DNA from: Chordicoccus furentiruminis
GTDB taxonomy: Bacteria; Bacillota; Clostridia; Lachnospirales; Lachnospiraceae
Assembly: GCF_019355395.1 (NCBI RefSeq)
Contig: NZ_CP048829.1
Coordinates: forward strand, 2,197,501-2,261,500
DNA: 64,000 nucleotides
Reading direction: 5' to 3'
Below are positions 15,618 to 23,934 of the stretch, one piece after another. Each line of letters starts with the position of its first letter. Within the stretch, counting starts at the first letter, position 1. Under the pieces are notes generated by a model. It was not told where the DNA came from. It saw only the letters and a list, made by a program, of their open reading frames with translations, and searched no databases. The translations under genes and the position numbers were made by a program.

Positions 15618-17078
15618 ATGAGTGAAAGAGAAAGATTTGATCTGGTCGTGATCGGCGCAGGGCCTGGTGGTTATGAAGCAGCATTTGAGGCCTCGCGCCT
15701 CGGGATGACCGTTGCCCTGATTGAAAAAGAAGCGCTCGGCGGAACGTGCCTCAACCACGGCTGTATTCCGACAAAATCACTGCTGCACGCGGCCGATCTT
15801 TACGATGAGATGAAAAGAGCGGATCGGTTCGGGATTCACGCGAACGCGGTCACATACGACCTGAAGGCGATGAAGGAACGGAAGGACGACGTGGTCCTTG
15901 CACTTCGGGACGGGATCGCGGCGACCGCGAAACAGAAGAAAGTGACTGTGCTGACAGGCGTCGGAGTGATCGAGGGACCGCATACGGTCCGCGTGGGTGA
16001 TGAGGAGATCGAAGCCCGTTTTATCCTGATCGCCACCGGTTCCCGGGCCTTCGTCCCGCCGATTCCGGGGGCGGATCTTCCGGGTGTGGTGACAAGCGAC
16101 GGGCTGCTGGAGCAGACGGAGCCCTGCCGGAGGCTTGTGATCATCGGCGGCGGAGTGATCGGAGTGGAATTCGCGTCGCTCTACAGCCGTCTGGGAGCGG
16201 AGGTGACGGTGATGGAGGCGCTGCCGCGCGTTCTTTCGAACATGGACAGCGAGCTCTCCCAGAGTCTTAAGATGCAGCTGAAGAAGCGCGGCGTCCGCGT
16301 GCTGACTTCTGCGCGGGTGGAGGAGATTCGCCGGACGGAGGAGGGGCTGACCGTATTGTACGAGGAAAAGGGAATCCGGAGCGAGCAGGGCGCCGACCGG
16401 GTGCTCATCGCAGTGGGGCGCAGGCCGTACACAGAAGGACTCTTCGGGGAACACACGGAGAGACCGGCGGCGGAGCGCGGACGGATTCTCACCGATGAAT
16501 ACGGGCGGACCAGCGTGCCGTCGCTGTATGCCTGCGGCGATGTCACCGGCGGCGTCATGCTCGCCCACGCGGCGGCGGCGGAAGGCCGGAACGCGGCGGC
16601 TCATATGCGATGGGTGCTTGACCGGGAGCGGGCGGCAGGCGGAAACCGGGAGGAAGGCGCGGCGGATGCGGACAGCCTGCCGGAAAGCGCGCTCCGGACC
16701 GAAGAGGAGCTGAAGAGGAGTCTCATTGATACATCGGTGGTTCCTTCCTGCGTCTATACAAGTCCGGAGATCGCTTCCGTGGGGCTGACGGCGGCTCAGG
16801 CGAAGGAACAGGGCATCAGGACGGTGACAAAAAAATATGTGATGACCGCCAACGGACGCACGGTCCTTTCGGGCGGGGAACGAGGCTTTATCCGGCTGGT
16901 GTGCGCCGGGGAGGACGGCCGGCTGCTGGGCGCACAGCTCTTCTGCGGGCGGGCGGCGGACATTGCGGGTGAGCTGGCGGACGCGGTGGTGAACGGCCTT
17001 ACGGCCGGAGATCTGGGACGCGTGATCCGTCCTCATCCCACCTTCTGCGAGGCGGTCACGGAGGCGGCGCGGAGCTGA
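15618..17078 (+). CDS. lpdA: Dihydrolipoyl dehydrogenase (glycine cleavage L protein)
   Basis: FAD enzyme that reoxidises dihydrolipoyl-GcvH with NAD+. It has the N-terminal FAD fold VVIGAGPGGYEAA, the redox-active disulfide in GGTCLNHGCIPTK, a second dinucleotide fold IIGGGVIGVEFAS and the C-terminal His-Glu pair in RPHPTFCEAV. The start at 15618 (485 aa) follows AAGGAGG at 11-nt spacing; an ATG at 15585 is an alternative. About 25 extra residues, rich in Glu, Ala and Arg, are inserted before VVPSCVYTSPEIASVG compared with common homologues. No 2-oxoacid dehydrogenase genes are nearby, so service to glycine cleavage is likely. Confidence 0.93.
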   Translation: MSERERFDLVVIGAGPGGYEAAFEASRLGMTVALIEKEALGGTCLNHGCIPTKSLLHAADLYDEMKRADRFGIHANAVTYDLKAMKERKDDVVLALRDGIAATAKQKKVTVLTGVGVIEGPHTVRVGDEEIEARFILIATGSRAFVPPIPGADLPGVVTSDGLLEQTEPCRRLVIIGGGVIGVEFASLYSRLGAEVTVMEALPRVLSNMDSELSQSLKMQLKKRGVRVLTSARVEEIRRTEEGLTVLYEEKGIRSEQGADRVLIAVGRRPYTEGLFGEHTERPAAERGRILTDEYGRTSVPSLYACGDVTGGVMLAHAAAAEGRNAAAHMRWVLDRERAAGGNREEGAADADSLPESALRTEEELKRSLIDTSVVPSCVYTSPEIASVGLTAAQAKEQGIRTVTKKYVMTANGRTVLSGGERGFIRLVCAGEDGRLLGAQLFCGRAADIAGELADAVVNGLTAGDLGRVIRPHPTFCEAVTEAARS

Positions 17079-17311
17079 GCGCCGGCCGCGCCGCCTTCTC
17101 CGCGGCGTCACGGTGACTGTCCGGCGGATCCGGTCCGCACCGTTTTTGCCTTCTGCCGGTCTGCCGCGCCGGACGGAATAAGAAGACGGCCGGATTGCTC
17201 TGATGAAAGAACAATCCGGCACGCTTTGTTTGTTTATGACAGAAGAAGCGGACAAAAAGGCAAAATACAAAAACAATGTGATGATGCAGAACAATCTGTC
17301 AGATAAATGGA
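17079..17311. other. Intergenic region after lpdA
   Basis: No gene seen. It contains the hairpin GCCGGATTG (17189-17197)/CAATCCGGC (17212-17220) followed by a T-rich stretch, a likely weak terminator for the gcv operon. Confidence 0.5.
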
Positions 17312-17347
17312 TTGACGATTCTGCCCGAAGCCTTTATCATGATAAAG
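17312..17347 (+). promoter_or_regulatory. Promoter with overlapping palindromic operator
   Basis: TTGACG (17312-17317), a 17-nt spacer and TATCAT (17335-17340). A perfect 16-bp palindrome, CTTTATCATGATAAAG (17332-17347), covers the -10 box, so a repressor bound there would block transcription of the BMP-type importer. The regulator is not identified. Confidence 0.7.
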
Positions 17348-17404
17348 TGAAAAAATGATCAGGACGGATGGATGTCCGGACAGACAAGAAGGAGGAATGA
17401 ATCA

Positions 17405-18445
17405 ATGAAGAAGCTGATCGCAATCGGGCTGAGCGCGATGATGACGATGTCGATGACGTCGGTGGCGGCGATGGCGGATTCGTCGGCGGCCGAGGCGCCG
17501 GATGTGGATCTGAGCGGGAAGAAGATCTGTCTGATCCTCCCCGGCAGCATCGATGACCAGGGCTGGAACGCGACAAACAACGCAGGCGCGGAAGCCGCCG
17601 AGAAGGAACTGGGCGTGAAGATCGATGTGGTCGAGTCCGTTCCGGCGGAGGAATACGAGTCGACTTTCGTGGAGTACGGGGAGAAGGGCTATGATCTGAT
17701 CATGGCAGCCGGCAGCCAGTTCGACGAGGCGGCGACGACGGTCGCCCCGGATTATCCGGACTCTCTGTTCTGCGTCATCAACGGCCAGGCGGCGGAATCC
17801 GACAATCAGTGCCCGGTCTTCCCGAAGGAATACGAGGGTTCTTATCTGGCGGGCATCATGGCCGGCTACGCGACGACGAACGGCCAGTTCGCGACGATGG
17901 GCGGCGAATCCAACGAGCCGATGGTCAAGCTGCTGGATACATATGAAGCGATGGCGACGAAGATCGCCGGCGACCGCGGCATCAGCGGCGCGAAGGCGAC
18001 CCGTTCCTTCGTCAATTCCTGGACGGATGTATCCGCGACGAAGGACCTCACTTCCTCGATGATCGACAACGGAGCGGACACGGTCTTCTGCTACTCCAAC
18101 GAGGGGACGTCCGGCGCGATCCAGGCGGCCGAGGAGAAGGGCGCGAAGTTCATCGGCTTCTCTTCCAACAAGAATGACGAGTCCGACTGTGTGTACGGCT
18201 CGGTGGCGATGGACTGGGCGAACGTCTATCCGACGATCGTGAAGAACGTGATCAGCGGCGCATGGACCGGCGAGACCCAGATCGGCGTGAAGGAAGGCGT
18301 CTTCGCGGTCGACTACACGGATCAGTGCTCGGATGAGTGCAAGGCGGCGGTCGATCAGGCCGTGAAGGATATCACGGACGGCAAGATCGACTTCACACAG
18401 TATTTCGGGGACACGGTCTCCGGAGCGGAATCCGCCGCTTCATGA
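17405..18445 (+). CDS. BMP-family ABC transporter substrate-binding protein
   Basis: Extracytoplasmic binding protein of the BMP/PnrA type, usually for nucleosides, feeding the downstream ABC importer. The 346-aa protein has a signal peptide (MKK, hydrophobic core, AAMADS at about 25-30), then KICLILPGSIDDQGWN and YDLIMAAGSQFDEA. Start at 17405 with AAGGAGGAATGAATCA upstream. Unlike most Gram-positive binding proteins it has no lipobox cysteine after the signal core, so it appears processed by signal peptidase I rather than lipid-anchored. A terminator-like hairpin separates it from the ATPase gene, which would give excess binding protein over transporter. Confidence 0.88.
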   Translation: MKKLIAIGLSAMMTMSMTSVAAMADSSAAEAPDVDLSGKKICLILPGSIDDQGWNATNNAGAEAAEKELGVKIDVVESVPAEEYESTFVEYGEKGYDLIMAAGSQFDEAATTVAPDYPDSLFCVINGQAAESDNQCPVFPKEYEGSYLAGIMAGYATTNGQFATMGGESNEPMVKLLDTYEAMATKIAGDRGISGAKATRSFVNSWTDVSATKDLTSSMIDNGADTVFCYSNEGTSGAIQAAEEKGAKFIGFSSNKNDESDCVYGSVAMDWANVYPTIVKNVISGAWTGETQIGVKEGVFAVDYTDQCSDECKAAVDQAVKDITDGKIDFTQYFGDTVSGAESAAS

Positions 18446-18461
18446 CCGGATCGCCGGAAGG

Positions 18462-18495
18462 GGAGGGGCGGTGCGTCGGCACGGCCCCTCCTTTT
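18462..18495 (+). terminator. Partial terminator between binding protein and ATPase
   Basis: GGAGGGGC (18462-18469)/GCCCCTCC (18484-18491) followed by TTTT. Position inside the operon suggests partial termination that sets the ratio of binding protein to membrane components. Confidence 0.75.
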
Positions 18496-18546
18496 CGGCT
18501 GTGACGATCCGGTATTGATGCGGAATCAGGAAGGATGGAGTGAACT

Positions 18547-20070
18547 ATGGAAGCACCGGTTGTTGAGCTGCGGCATATCACCAAGCGGTTCGCGAAGGTC
18601 CTCGCCAACGACGATGTGTCGCTTTCGGTAGGATGCGGCGAGGTGGTGGCGCTGCTCGGAGAAAACGGGGCCGGCAAGAGCACGATCATGAAGATCCTCT
18701 ACGGCCTCTATCATGAAACCTCCGGAGAGATTCGGGTCGACGGCGTCCGGCGCCGCATCCGGTCGCCGAAGGACGCGATGGCGCTCGGAATCTCGATGAT
18801 CCAGCAGCATTTCTCGCTGGTGGACGCCCACACGGTGACGGAGAACATCATCCTCGGCACCGTGCGCGGACGGATCGACTACGCAGCCGAGGAGGAGAAG
18901 ATTCAGCGCCTGTCCGACCGCTATCATTTCGGCGTGCCCGCCGGCGCGCGGGTCCGGGATCTTCCCGTCGGCATCCAGCAGAAGGTGGAGATCCTGAAGG
19001 CGCTGCACCGCAACGCCCGGATCCTCATCATGGACGAGCCGACCGCCGTGCTTCTCCCTCAGGAGATCGAGACGCTGATGCAGTTCATCCGTTCCTTCGC
19101 GGCGGAAGGCAATTCCGTGATCTTCATCACGCATAAGATGAAGGAGGTCATGGAGGTCGCGGACCGGATCATCATCATGCGGAACGGCCGGATCAGCGGC
19201 GAGGTGGAGAAGACCAGGACGAGTACGTCCGAGCTGGCAAGGCTTATGATCGGACACGACCTCGAGGCGCTTCGGAAGGAAAGCGATCCGGAAGGCGGGC
19301 GGAAGGTCCGGCTTGAGGTGAGGGATCTCACGGTTCAGCCGGAGAACGGCGTGGCGCTGCTCGACCATCTGAGCTTCGACCTTCATGCCGGCGAGATTCT
19401 CGGCGTGGCCGGCGTATCGGGCAACGGACAGCAGGAGCTCTGCGAGGCGCTGTACGGCGCGCTGCCTCCGACGGACGGCACGGTCCGGCTCGACGGAACG
19501 GACGTCACGCGTCTTGACGTCGGGGGCCATATCCGGAAAGGGGTCGGCTACTGCGCGTCGGACCGCTACCGCTACGGGATGGTACCCGCGATGTCGCTCT
19601 CGGAGAATATGATCCTGAAGGCGAGCCGCCTCGGCCGCTGGGACCGTCACGGCTTCATCAGCTGGCGGAAGGTTGACCGCTACACCGCGGAGCAGATCCG
19701 GGCGTATCAGATCAAGGCGCCGGATCCGTCGGTGACGGCCGGCTCGCTCTCGGGGGGCAACCAGCAGAAGCTGGTAGTCGCGCGGGAGGCGGATATGGGC
19801 GAAAGCCTCCTGATTTTCGACCAGCCGACGCGGGGGCTCGACCTCGGGGCGATCAACAATGTGCAGAAGGTGATTCTCCGGGAGCGGGCGGCCGGCAAAT
19901 GCATTCTCCTGATCTCCACCGAACTGTCCGAGCTCTTCGAACTGGCGGACCGGATCGCGGTGATGTTTCAGGGACGCTTCATGGGAATTTACCGGCCGGG
20001 CGACCTGACGATGGAATCCATCGGACTTCTGATGGCCGGCGTCCGGCCCGAAGCAGCGAAGGAGGAGTGA
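18547..20070 (+). CDS. ABC transporter ATP-binding protein (two NBDs, nucleoside-type)
   Basis: A 507-aa duplicated ATPase like those of BMP/Nup nucleoside importers and sugar RbsA-type systems. The first domain has Walker A GENGAGKST (about 37-45) and LIMDEPTA. The second has the degenerate P-loop GVSGNGQQEL, the signature LSGGNQQKL and LIFDQPTRGLD. It energises uptake through the two permeases that follow at 3-nt spacing. Substrate assignment rests on the BMP-type binding protein and is not proven. Confidence 0.9.
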   Translation: MEAPVVELRHITKRFAKVLANDDVSLSVGCGEVVALLGENGAGKSTIMKILYGLYHETSGEIRVDGVRRRIRSPKDAMALGISMIQQHFSLVDAHTVTENIILGTVRGRIDYAAEEEKIQRLSDRYHFGVPAGARVRDLPVGIQQKVEILKALHRNARILIMDEPTAVLLPQEIETLMQFIRSFAAEGNSVIFITHKMKEVMEVADRIIIMRNGRISGEVEKTRTSTSELARLMIGHDLEALRKESDPEGGRKVRLEVRDLTVQPENGVALLDHLSFDLHAGEILGVAGVSGNGQQELCEALYGALPPTDGTVRLDGTDVTRLDVGGHIRKGVGYCASDRYRYGMVPAMSLSENMILKASRLGRWDRHGFISWRKVDRYTAEQIRAYQIKAPDPSVTAGSLSGGNQQKLVVAREADMGESLLIFDQPTRGLDLGAINNVQKVILRERAAGKCILLISTELSELFELADRIAVMFQGRFMGIYRPGDLTMESIGLLMAGVRPEAAKEE

Positions 20071-20073
20071 CGA

Positions 20074-21138
20074 ATGGACAGAAAACATGAAGCGGCAGAC
20101 CTGATTCTCTGGACAGGTCTTGCCTTTATTCTCGGACTGGCCGTCTGCTTCGCCTTCCTGCCGCTGATGGGGATCCGTCCGGGCGAAGCGTTCGTGACGA
20201 TGTTCGGCGGCGTGTTCTCGGATACCTACACGATGGGAAACATCCTGGTCAAGACAGCTCCGCTGATCCTGACGGGACTCGCATTCGCCTTCACGTTCAA
20301 GGCGAACCTCTACAATATCGGCGCCCAGGGCCAGTTCTATGTCGGCTGTACCTGCGCCGTGTCGGTGTCGCTTGGCCTTGCCGGGAAAATGCCCGCGCCG
20401 GCCGTCATCGTGCTGGCGATGCTCGCCGCGATGGGCGGCGGAGCGGCGGTGGGCTTTCTGATCGGCTTTCTGAAGGCGCGCTGCCACGCCAACGAATTTC
20501 TTGTCAGCATGATGTCCACCTATGTGATCACATATATGATGCAGCTGCTGCTCCGGACCGTTCTGCAGGAAAAGAAGCATGAGTACATCAAGACCAACCA
20601 GCTGGACCGGTCCGTCTGGCTGCCGAAAATCATCGACGGAACCTCGGTCTCCGCGGGCATCATCATCTCGGTCGTCACAGCGGCGGTGATCTGGGTGATT
20701 CTCTACCGGACGACCTTCGGGTTCCGGATCCGCGTCACCGGACTCAACGCGGAGGCCGCGAGACTTTCGGGCATCAGCCCCGCGAGGGAGTGCATGGCGG
20801 CGTTCGCGGTCAGCGGCGCGGTCGCCGGGCTGGCCGGCTTCATCGAGGTCAACGGGATGCAGCACATGCTGCTGACCGGGCTGGACTCGTCAGTGGGCTC
20901 CTATGGCATCGGCATCGCGATTATGGCGAACGCGAACCCCATCGGCGTGATCTTCGCCTCCCTTCTTTTCGGAATTCTTCAGGTCGGAGGAACGGTGCTT
21001 TCCCACTCCACGGACGCGCCGTCGAGCATCATCGACCTGATGCTGGGATTTGTGATGCTGTTCGTGCTGATTTCCTTCTTCTTCCGGCGGCGGGCGGCCG
21101 TGGCGAGGATGAAGAAGCGCAAAGCAGGGGAGGAATGA
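20074..21138 (+). CDS. ABC transporter permease 1 (BMP/nucleoside-type)
   Basis: A 354-aa integral membrane protein of the branched-chain/ribose/nucleoside permease superfamily with eight to ten hydrophobic segments. The signature NLYNIGAQGQFYVG is near residue 73, and the coupling region FGFRIRVTGLNAEAARLSGI contacts the ATPase in relatives. AAGGAGGAG precedes the ATG; the gene starts 3 nt after the ATPase stop and ends 3 nt before the second permease. The C-terminus is basic and cytoplasmic. Confidence 0.9.
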   Translation: MDRKHEAADLILWTGLAFILGLAVCFAFLPLMGIRPGEAFVTMFGGVFSDTYTMGNILVKTAPLILTGLAFAFTFKANLYNIGAQGQFYVGCTCAVSVSLGLAGKMPAPAVIVLAMLAAMGGGAAVGFLIGFLKARCHANEFLVSMMSTYVITYMMQLLLRTVLQEKKHEYIKTNQLDRSVWLPKIIDGTSVSAGIIISVVTAAVIWVILYRTTFGFRIRVTGLNAEAARLSGISPARECMAAFAVSGAVAGLAGFIEVNGMQHMLLTGLDSSVGSYGIGIAIMANANPIGVIFASLLFGILQVGGTVLSHSTDAPSSIIDLMLGFVMLFVLISFFFRRRAAVARMKKRKAGEE

Positions 21139-21141
21139 CAT

Positions 21142-22062
21142 ATGCAGAATCTGATCAATCTGCTGGCGCGGGCGCTGTTCATGAGCACGCCGCTGATCCT
21201 CGGCGCGCTGGGCGAGGTGATCGCCGAGCGGACCGGCATGATGATGTGCGCGGTGGAAGGCGTCTTTTTAGCCGGAGCCTGGGGCGGTTTCGTCGGCGCG
21301 TATCTGACGGGCAGCATCGCGGCGGGGTTCCTTACGGCTATCCTCTGCGGGATGCTGGTCGCGATGCTCTACGGCTTCTGCACCATCTATCTGGAGCAGC
21401 ACCAGATCGTCATGGGAACCGCGGTCGCGATTCTGATGACGGGCTTCTGCACCTTCTTCTACCGCGTGATCTTCGGCACGCCGACTTCGCCTCTTAAAAT
21501 CACGCCGCTCAGGGTGATCCGGATCCCGCTGCTCTCCCGGATCCCGTTCATCGGGCCGATCCTGTTCTCCCAGAATCTCGTGACGTATATCACGGTCCTC
21601 CTGGTGCCGGCGGTCTTCTTCCTGATCTACCGTACGGCCGCGGGGCTTACGCTCCGCTCCTGCGGAGAGAACCCGGAGGCGGTGGAGACTGCGGGAATTG
21701 ATGTCCGCCGGGTGCGTTTTCTCGCCGTGATGGCTGCGGGCTGTCTCGGCGGTGTCGCGGGCGCCTACTACTCGCTGTGCAATGTGGGAATGTACAATTC
21801 CGAGATCATCAGCGGCCGCGGATGGATCGCCTTCGGCATCTGCTTTCTCGGCAACTGGAATCCGGCCGGGGCGCTGCTCTTCGGGATCGTGTTCGGCATT
21901 TCCGATGCGATCGGCACGTACATCAAGGCGCTGGGGGCGTCGGGCCTTCCGAGCGAGCTCTTCAGCGCGCTGCCGTATTTTCTGGTGATTGTGCTGACGG
22001 CTCTCAAGAAGCAGTTCAACGTGCCGGCGCAGCTGGGCACGACGTTCCGGAAGGAGGAGTGA
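21142..22062 (+). CDS. ABC transporter permease 2 (BMP/nucleoside-type)
   Basis: A 306-aa polytopic partner of permease 1. The first segment carries TPLILGALGEVIAERTGM and VEGVFLAGAW, equivalent to the NIGAEGQ region of the family. LTLRSCGENPEAVETAGIDV is the EAA-like coupling loop. GGGGAGGAAT precedes the ATG. It ends the transporter operon; the 117 nt to the next gene contain a new promoter. Confidence 0.9.
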   Translation: MQNLINLLARALFMSTPLILGALGEVIAERTGMMMCAVEGVFLAGAWGGFVGAYLTGSIAAGFLTAILCGMLVAMLYGFCTIYLEQHQIVMGTAVAILMTGFCTFFYRVIFGTPTSPLKITPLRVIRIPLLSRIPFIGPILFSQNLVTYITVLLVPAVFFLIYRTAAGLTLRSCGENPEAVETAGIDVRRVRFLAVMAAGCLGGVAGAYYSLCNVGMYNSEIISGRGWIAFGICFLGNWNPAGALLFGIVFGISDAIGTYIKALGASGLPSELFSALPYFLVIVLTALKKQFNVPAQLGTTFRKEE

Positions 22063-22145
22063 ACGGGATGGGCGGTCCGGGACGAGTCTTCCGCCCGATT
22101 CGATCCGCGCGTTCCTGTTTGACTCTGTTTTACACGCGGCGTTTG

Positions 22146-22154
22146 TGATACAAT
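22146..22154 (+). promoter_or_regulatory. Extended -10 promoter TGATACAAT
   Basis: TG-N-TACAAT 26 nt before the GTG start of the glycosyltransferase gene, with a poor -35 region. Confidence 0.45.
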
Positions 22155-22179
22155 GCGACGCGGAGGAGGACGTGGCACA

Positions 22180-23211
22180 GTGAAAGATTCTGTTTTGTAT
22201 TTTGTGATCCCCTGCTACAACGAGGAGGCGGTGCTTCCCGAGACGGCCAAACGGCTGTACAACAAATGCGATCACCTGATCCGCGCCGGCAAGATTTCCG
22301 ACAAGAGCCGTATCCTTTTTGTGGACGACGGAAGCAGGGACGCTACCTGGACGATTATCGAAAAGCTTCATGACTTCAAACCTGTCTTTTCCGGCCTGAA
22401 GCTCAGCCACAACCGCGGCCATCAGAACGCCCTGCTGGCCGGGCTGATGTACGCGAAGGACTACTGCGATATTTCCATCTCGATGGACGCCGATCTGCAG
22501 GACGACATCGAGGCAGTGGACGAGATGATCGCCAAGTACGAGGGCGGCTGCGACATTGTGTACGGCGTCCGCAACAATCGGGATACGGATACCTGGTTCA
22601 AGCGCACCACCGCGCTCAGGTATTACAAACTGATGGAGCGTCTGGGCGTCGAGCTGGTCTATGACAGCGCGGATTACCGTCTGATGAGCCGCAAGGCGCT
22701 GCTCGCGCTCTCCGAGTTCAGGGAAGTCAATCTCTTCCTGCGCGGTCTTGTCCCGATGATCGGGATGAAGAGCGACAAGGTCTACTATAAAAGAGGCGAG
22801 CGCTTCGCCGGCGAGAGCAAGTATCCGCTGAAGAAGATGCTCAGCTTCTCGATGGAGGGCATCACCTCCTTCAGTGTGAAGCCGATCCAGATGATCACCA
22901 ATCTGGGCGTGCTGATCTTTCTCGTCAACATCGTGTTCCTGATTCTCGGGATCGTTCAGAAGGTACATGGAACGGCTGTGCCGGGCTGGCCCTCCGTGAT
23001 CGTCTCAATCTGGGCGATCGGCGGGCTGATCCTGATCGCGATCGGGGTGATCGGCGAGTACATCGGCAAAATCTATCTGGAGACGAAGGGACGTCCGCGC
23101 TTCATTCTCGACCGTGTCCTCAATGACGGGCCGAAGAAGGAGGAGGATCCTGTGTCGGTGCAGGATCTGATCGACCGGATCAACGAAGAGACGTCCCGCG
23201 TCAGCCGCTGA
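22180..23211 (+). CDS. Bactoprenol-type family 2 glycosyltransferase with two membrane helices
   Basis: A 343-aa GtrB/DPM1-like enzyme, expected to transfer a hexose from a nucleotide sugar to undecaprenyl phosphate on the inner membrane face. The N-terminal GT-A domain has FVIPCYNEE, FVDDGSRDATW and the metal-binding DADLQDD. Two C-terminal hydrophobic hairpins (about residues 238-262 and 274-300), with IGEYIGKIYLETKGRP after the second, match the GtrB topology. The GTG at 22180 follows GGAGGAGG at about 10 nt. No flippase or GT-C partner is adjacent. Confidence 0.88.
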   Translation: MKDSVLYFVIPCYNEEAVLPETAKRLYNKCDHLIRAGKISDKSRILFVDDGSRDATWTIIEKLHDFKPVFSGLKLSHNRGHQNALLAGLMYAKDYCDISISMDADLQDDIEAVDEMIAKYEGGCDIVYGVRNNRDTDTWFKRTTALRYYKLMERLGVELVYDSADYRLMSRKALLALSEFREVNLFLRGLVPMIGMKSDKVYYKRGERFAGESKYPLKKMLSFSMEGITSFSVKPIQMITNLGVLIFLVNIVFLILGIVQKVHGTAVPGWPSVIVSIWAIGGLILIAIGVIGEYIGKIYLETKGRPRFILDRVLNDGPKKEEDPVSVQDLIDRINEETSRVSR

Positions 23212-23221
23212 GGACCGGAAT

Positions 23222-23728
23222 ATGCGGACAGAGCCGGTTTTTGTCACTCATGGGTTCGGGCCGTTTTTCCGCCCGGATTCCCGCTGGCTGATTCTGGGCA
23301 GCTTCCCTTCGGTGCGCTCCCGGGAGGCCAGCTTCTACTACGCGCATCCCCGGAACCGTTTCTGGAAAATTCTCGCGGCGGTCTTTGAGGACGGCGTACC
23401 GGAGGAGACGGAGGCGAAGCAGGCGTTTCTGATCCGGCACCGCGTGGCGCTCTATGACGTGATCGAGAGCTGCCGGATCACAGGCTCCTCGGACAGCAGC
23501 ATCCGGGACGTGACCGTGACGGATCTCCGACCGGTTCTCGCCGGTTCCGGCGTGGGGGACCGTGTCTTCGCCAACGGCGCGCGTGCCTTTGACCTGTATA
23601 TGCGTTGGCAGTATCCTGTGACCGGAATCCATCCGGTAAAGCTGCCTTCCTCGTCTCCGGCCAACGCCGCCTGGCCGCTGGACCGCCTGACCGGCGTCTG
23701 GCGCGGCGCGCTGAAGGGCGTTGTGTGA
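23222..23728 (+). CDS. DNA-deoxyinosine (hypoxanthine) glycosylase, UDG superfamily
   Basis: A 168-aa DNA repair enzyme of UDG family 6, which removes hypoxanthine formed by adenine deamination. The diagnostic motif 1 is GSFPSVRSREASFYYAHPRN followed by RFW (about residues 26-48). The second motif region is IHPVKLPSSSPANA near the C-terminus, in place of the HPSP-type loop. It starts 10 nt after the glycosyltransferase stop and is probably co-transcribed, though functionally unrelated. A strong terminator follows. Confidence 0.85.
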   Translation: MRTEPVFVTHGFGPFFRPDSRWLILGSFPSVRSREASFYYAHPRNRFWKILAAVFEDGVPEETEAKQAFLIRHRVALYDVIESCRITGSSDSSIRDVTVTDLRPVLAGSGVGDRVFANGARAFDLYMRWQYPVTGIHPVKLPSSSPANAAWPLDRLTGVWRGALKGVV

Positions 23729-23765
23729 ATATTTCATAAGTTATCAGATATGTTATCCAATTCAA

Positions 23766-23800
23766 GGAGGCCGGTTCCGGAGGGAACGGCCTCCGTTTTT
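23766..23800 (+). terminator. Rho-independent terminator
   Basis: GGAGGCC-GGTTCC pairs with GGAAC-GGCCTCC, then GTTTTTG. It ends the glycosyltransferase/glycosylase transcript. Confidence 0.85.
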
Positions 23801-23840
23801 GTGATAGTGCATAAAATGCAGCCGGCGATTTGTGAGTTAA

Positions 23841-23891
23841 GCACAAAGTGAAGACGGCCTGTTGACGCGTGCTTTGTGCACATGATACATT
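23841..23891 (+). promoter_or_regulatory. Promoter and upstream inverted repeats for the lacI-type operon
   Basis: TTGACG (23862-23867), 18-nt spacer, TACATT (23886-23891) with an upstream TG. GCACAAAG (23841-23848) and CTTTGTGC (23872-23879) form an inverted repeat around the -35 box, and TGTGCACA (23875-23882) is a palindrome in the spacer. These could be regulator-binding half sites. Confidence 0.55.
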
Positions 23892-23895
23892 GAAT

Positions 23896-23915
23896 TTGTG
23901 AAACCGATGTCACAA
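23896..23915. promoter_or_regulatory. Operator candidate TTGTGA-N8-TCACAA
   Basis: Perfect 6-bp inverted repeat just downstream of the -10 box, 20 nt before the regulator start. A LacI-family repressor encoded by the first gene would block its own operon from here. Inferred from position and symmetry. Confidence 0.55.
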
Positions 23916-23934
23916 TTACCGGAGGTCAGGCAGA

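Noticed and set aside
18526-20865. A 779-codon open frame on the minus strand
   Set aside because: It is antisense to the ABC ATPase and permease, which have full motif sets and ribosome binding sites; the frame is a by-product of G/C-rich codon use and encodes Arg/His-rich low-complexity sequence.
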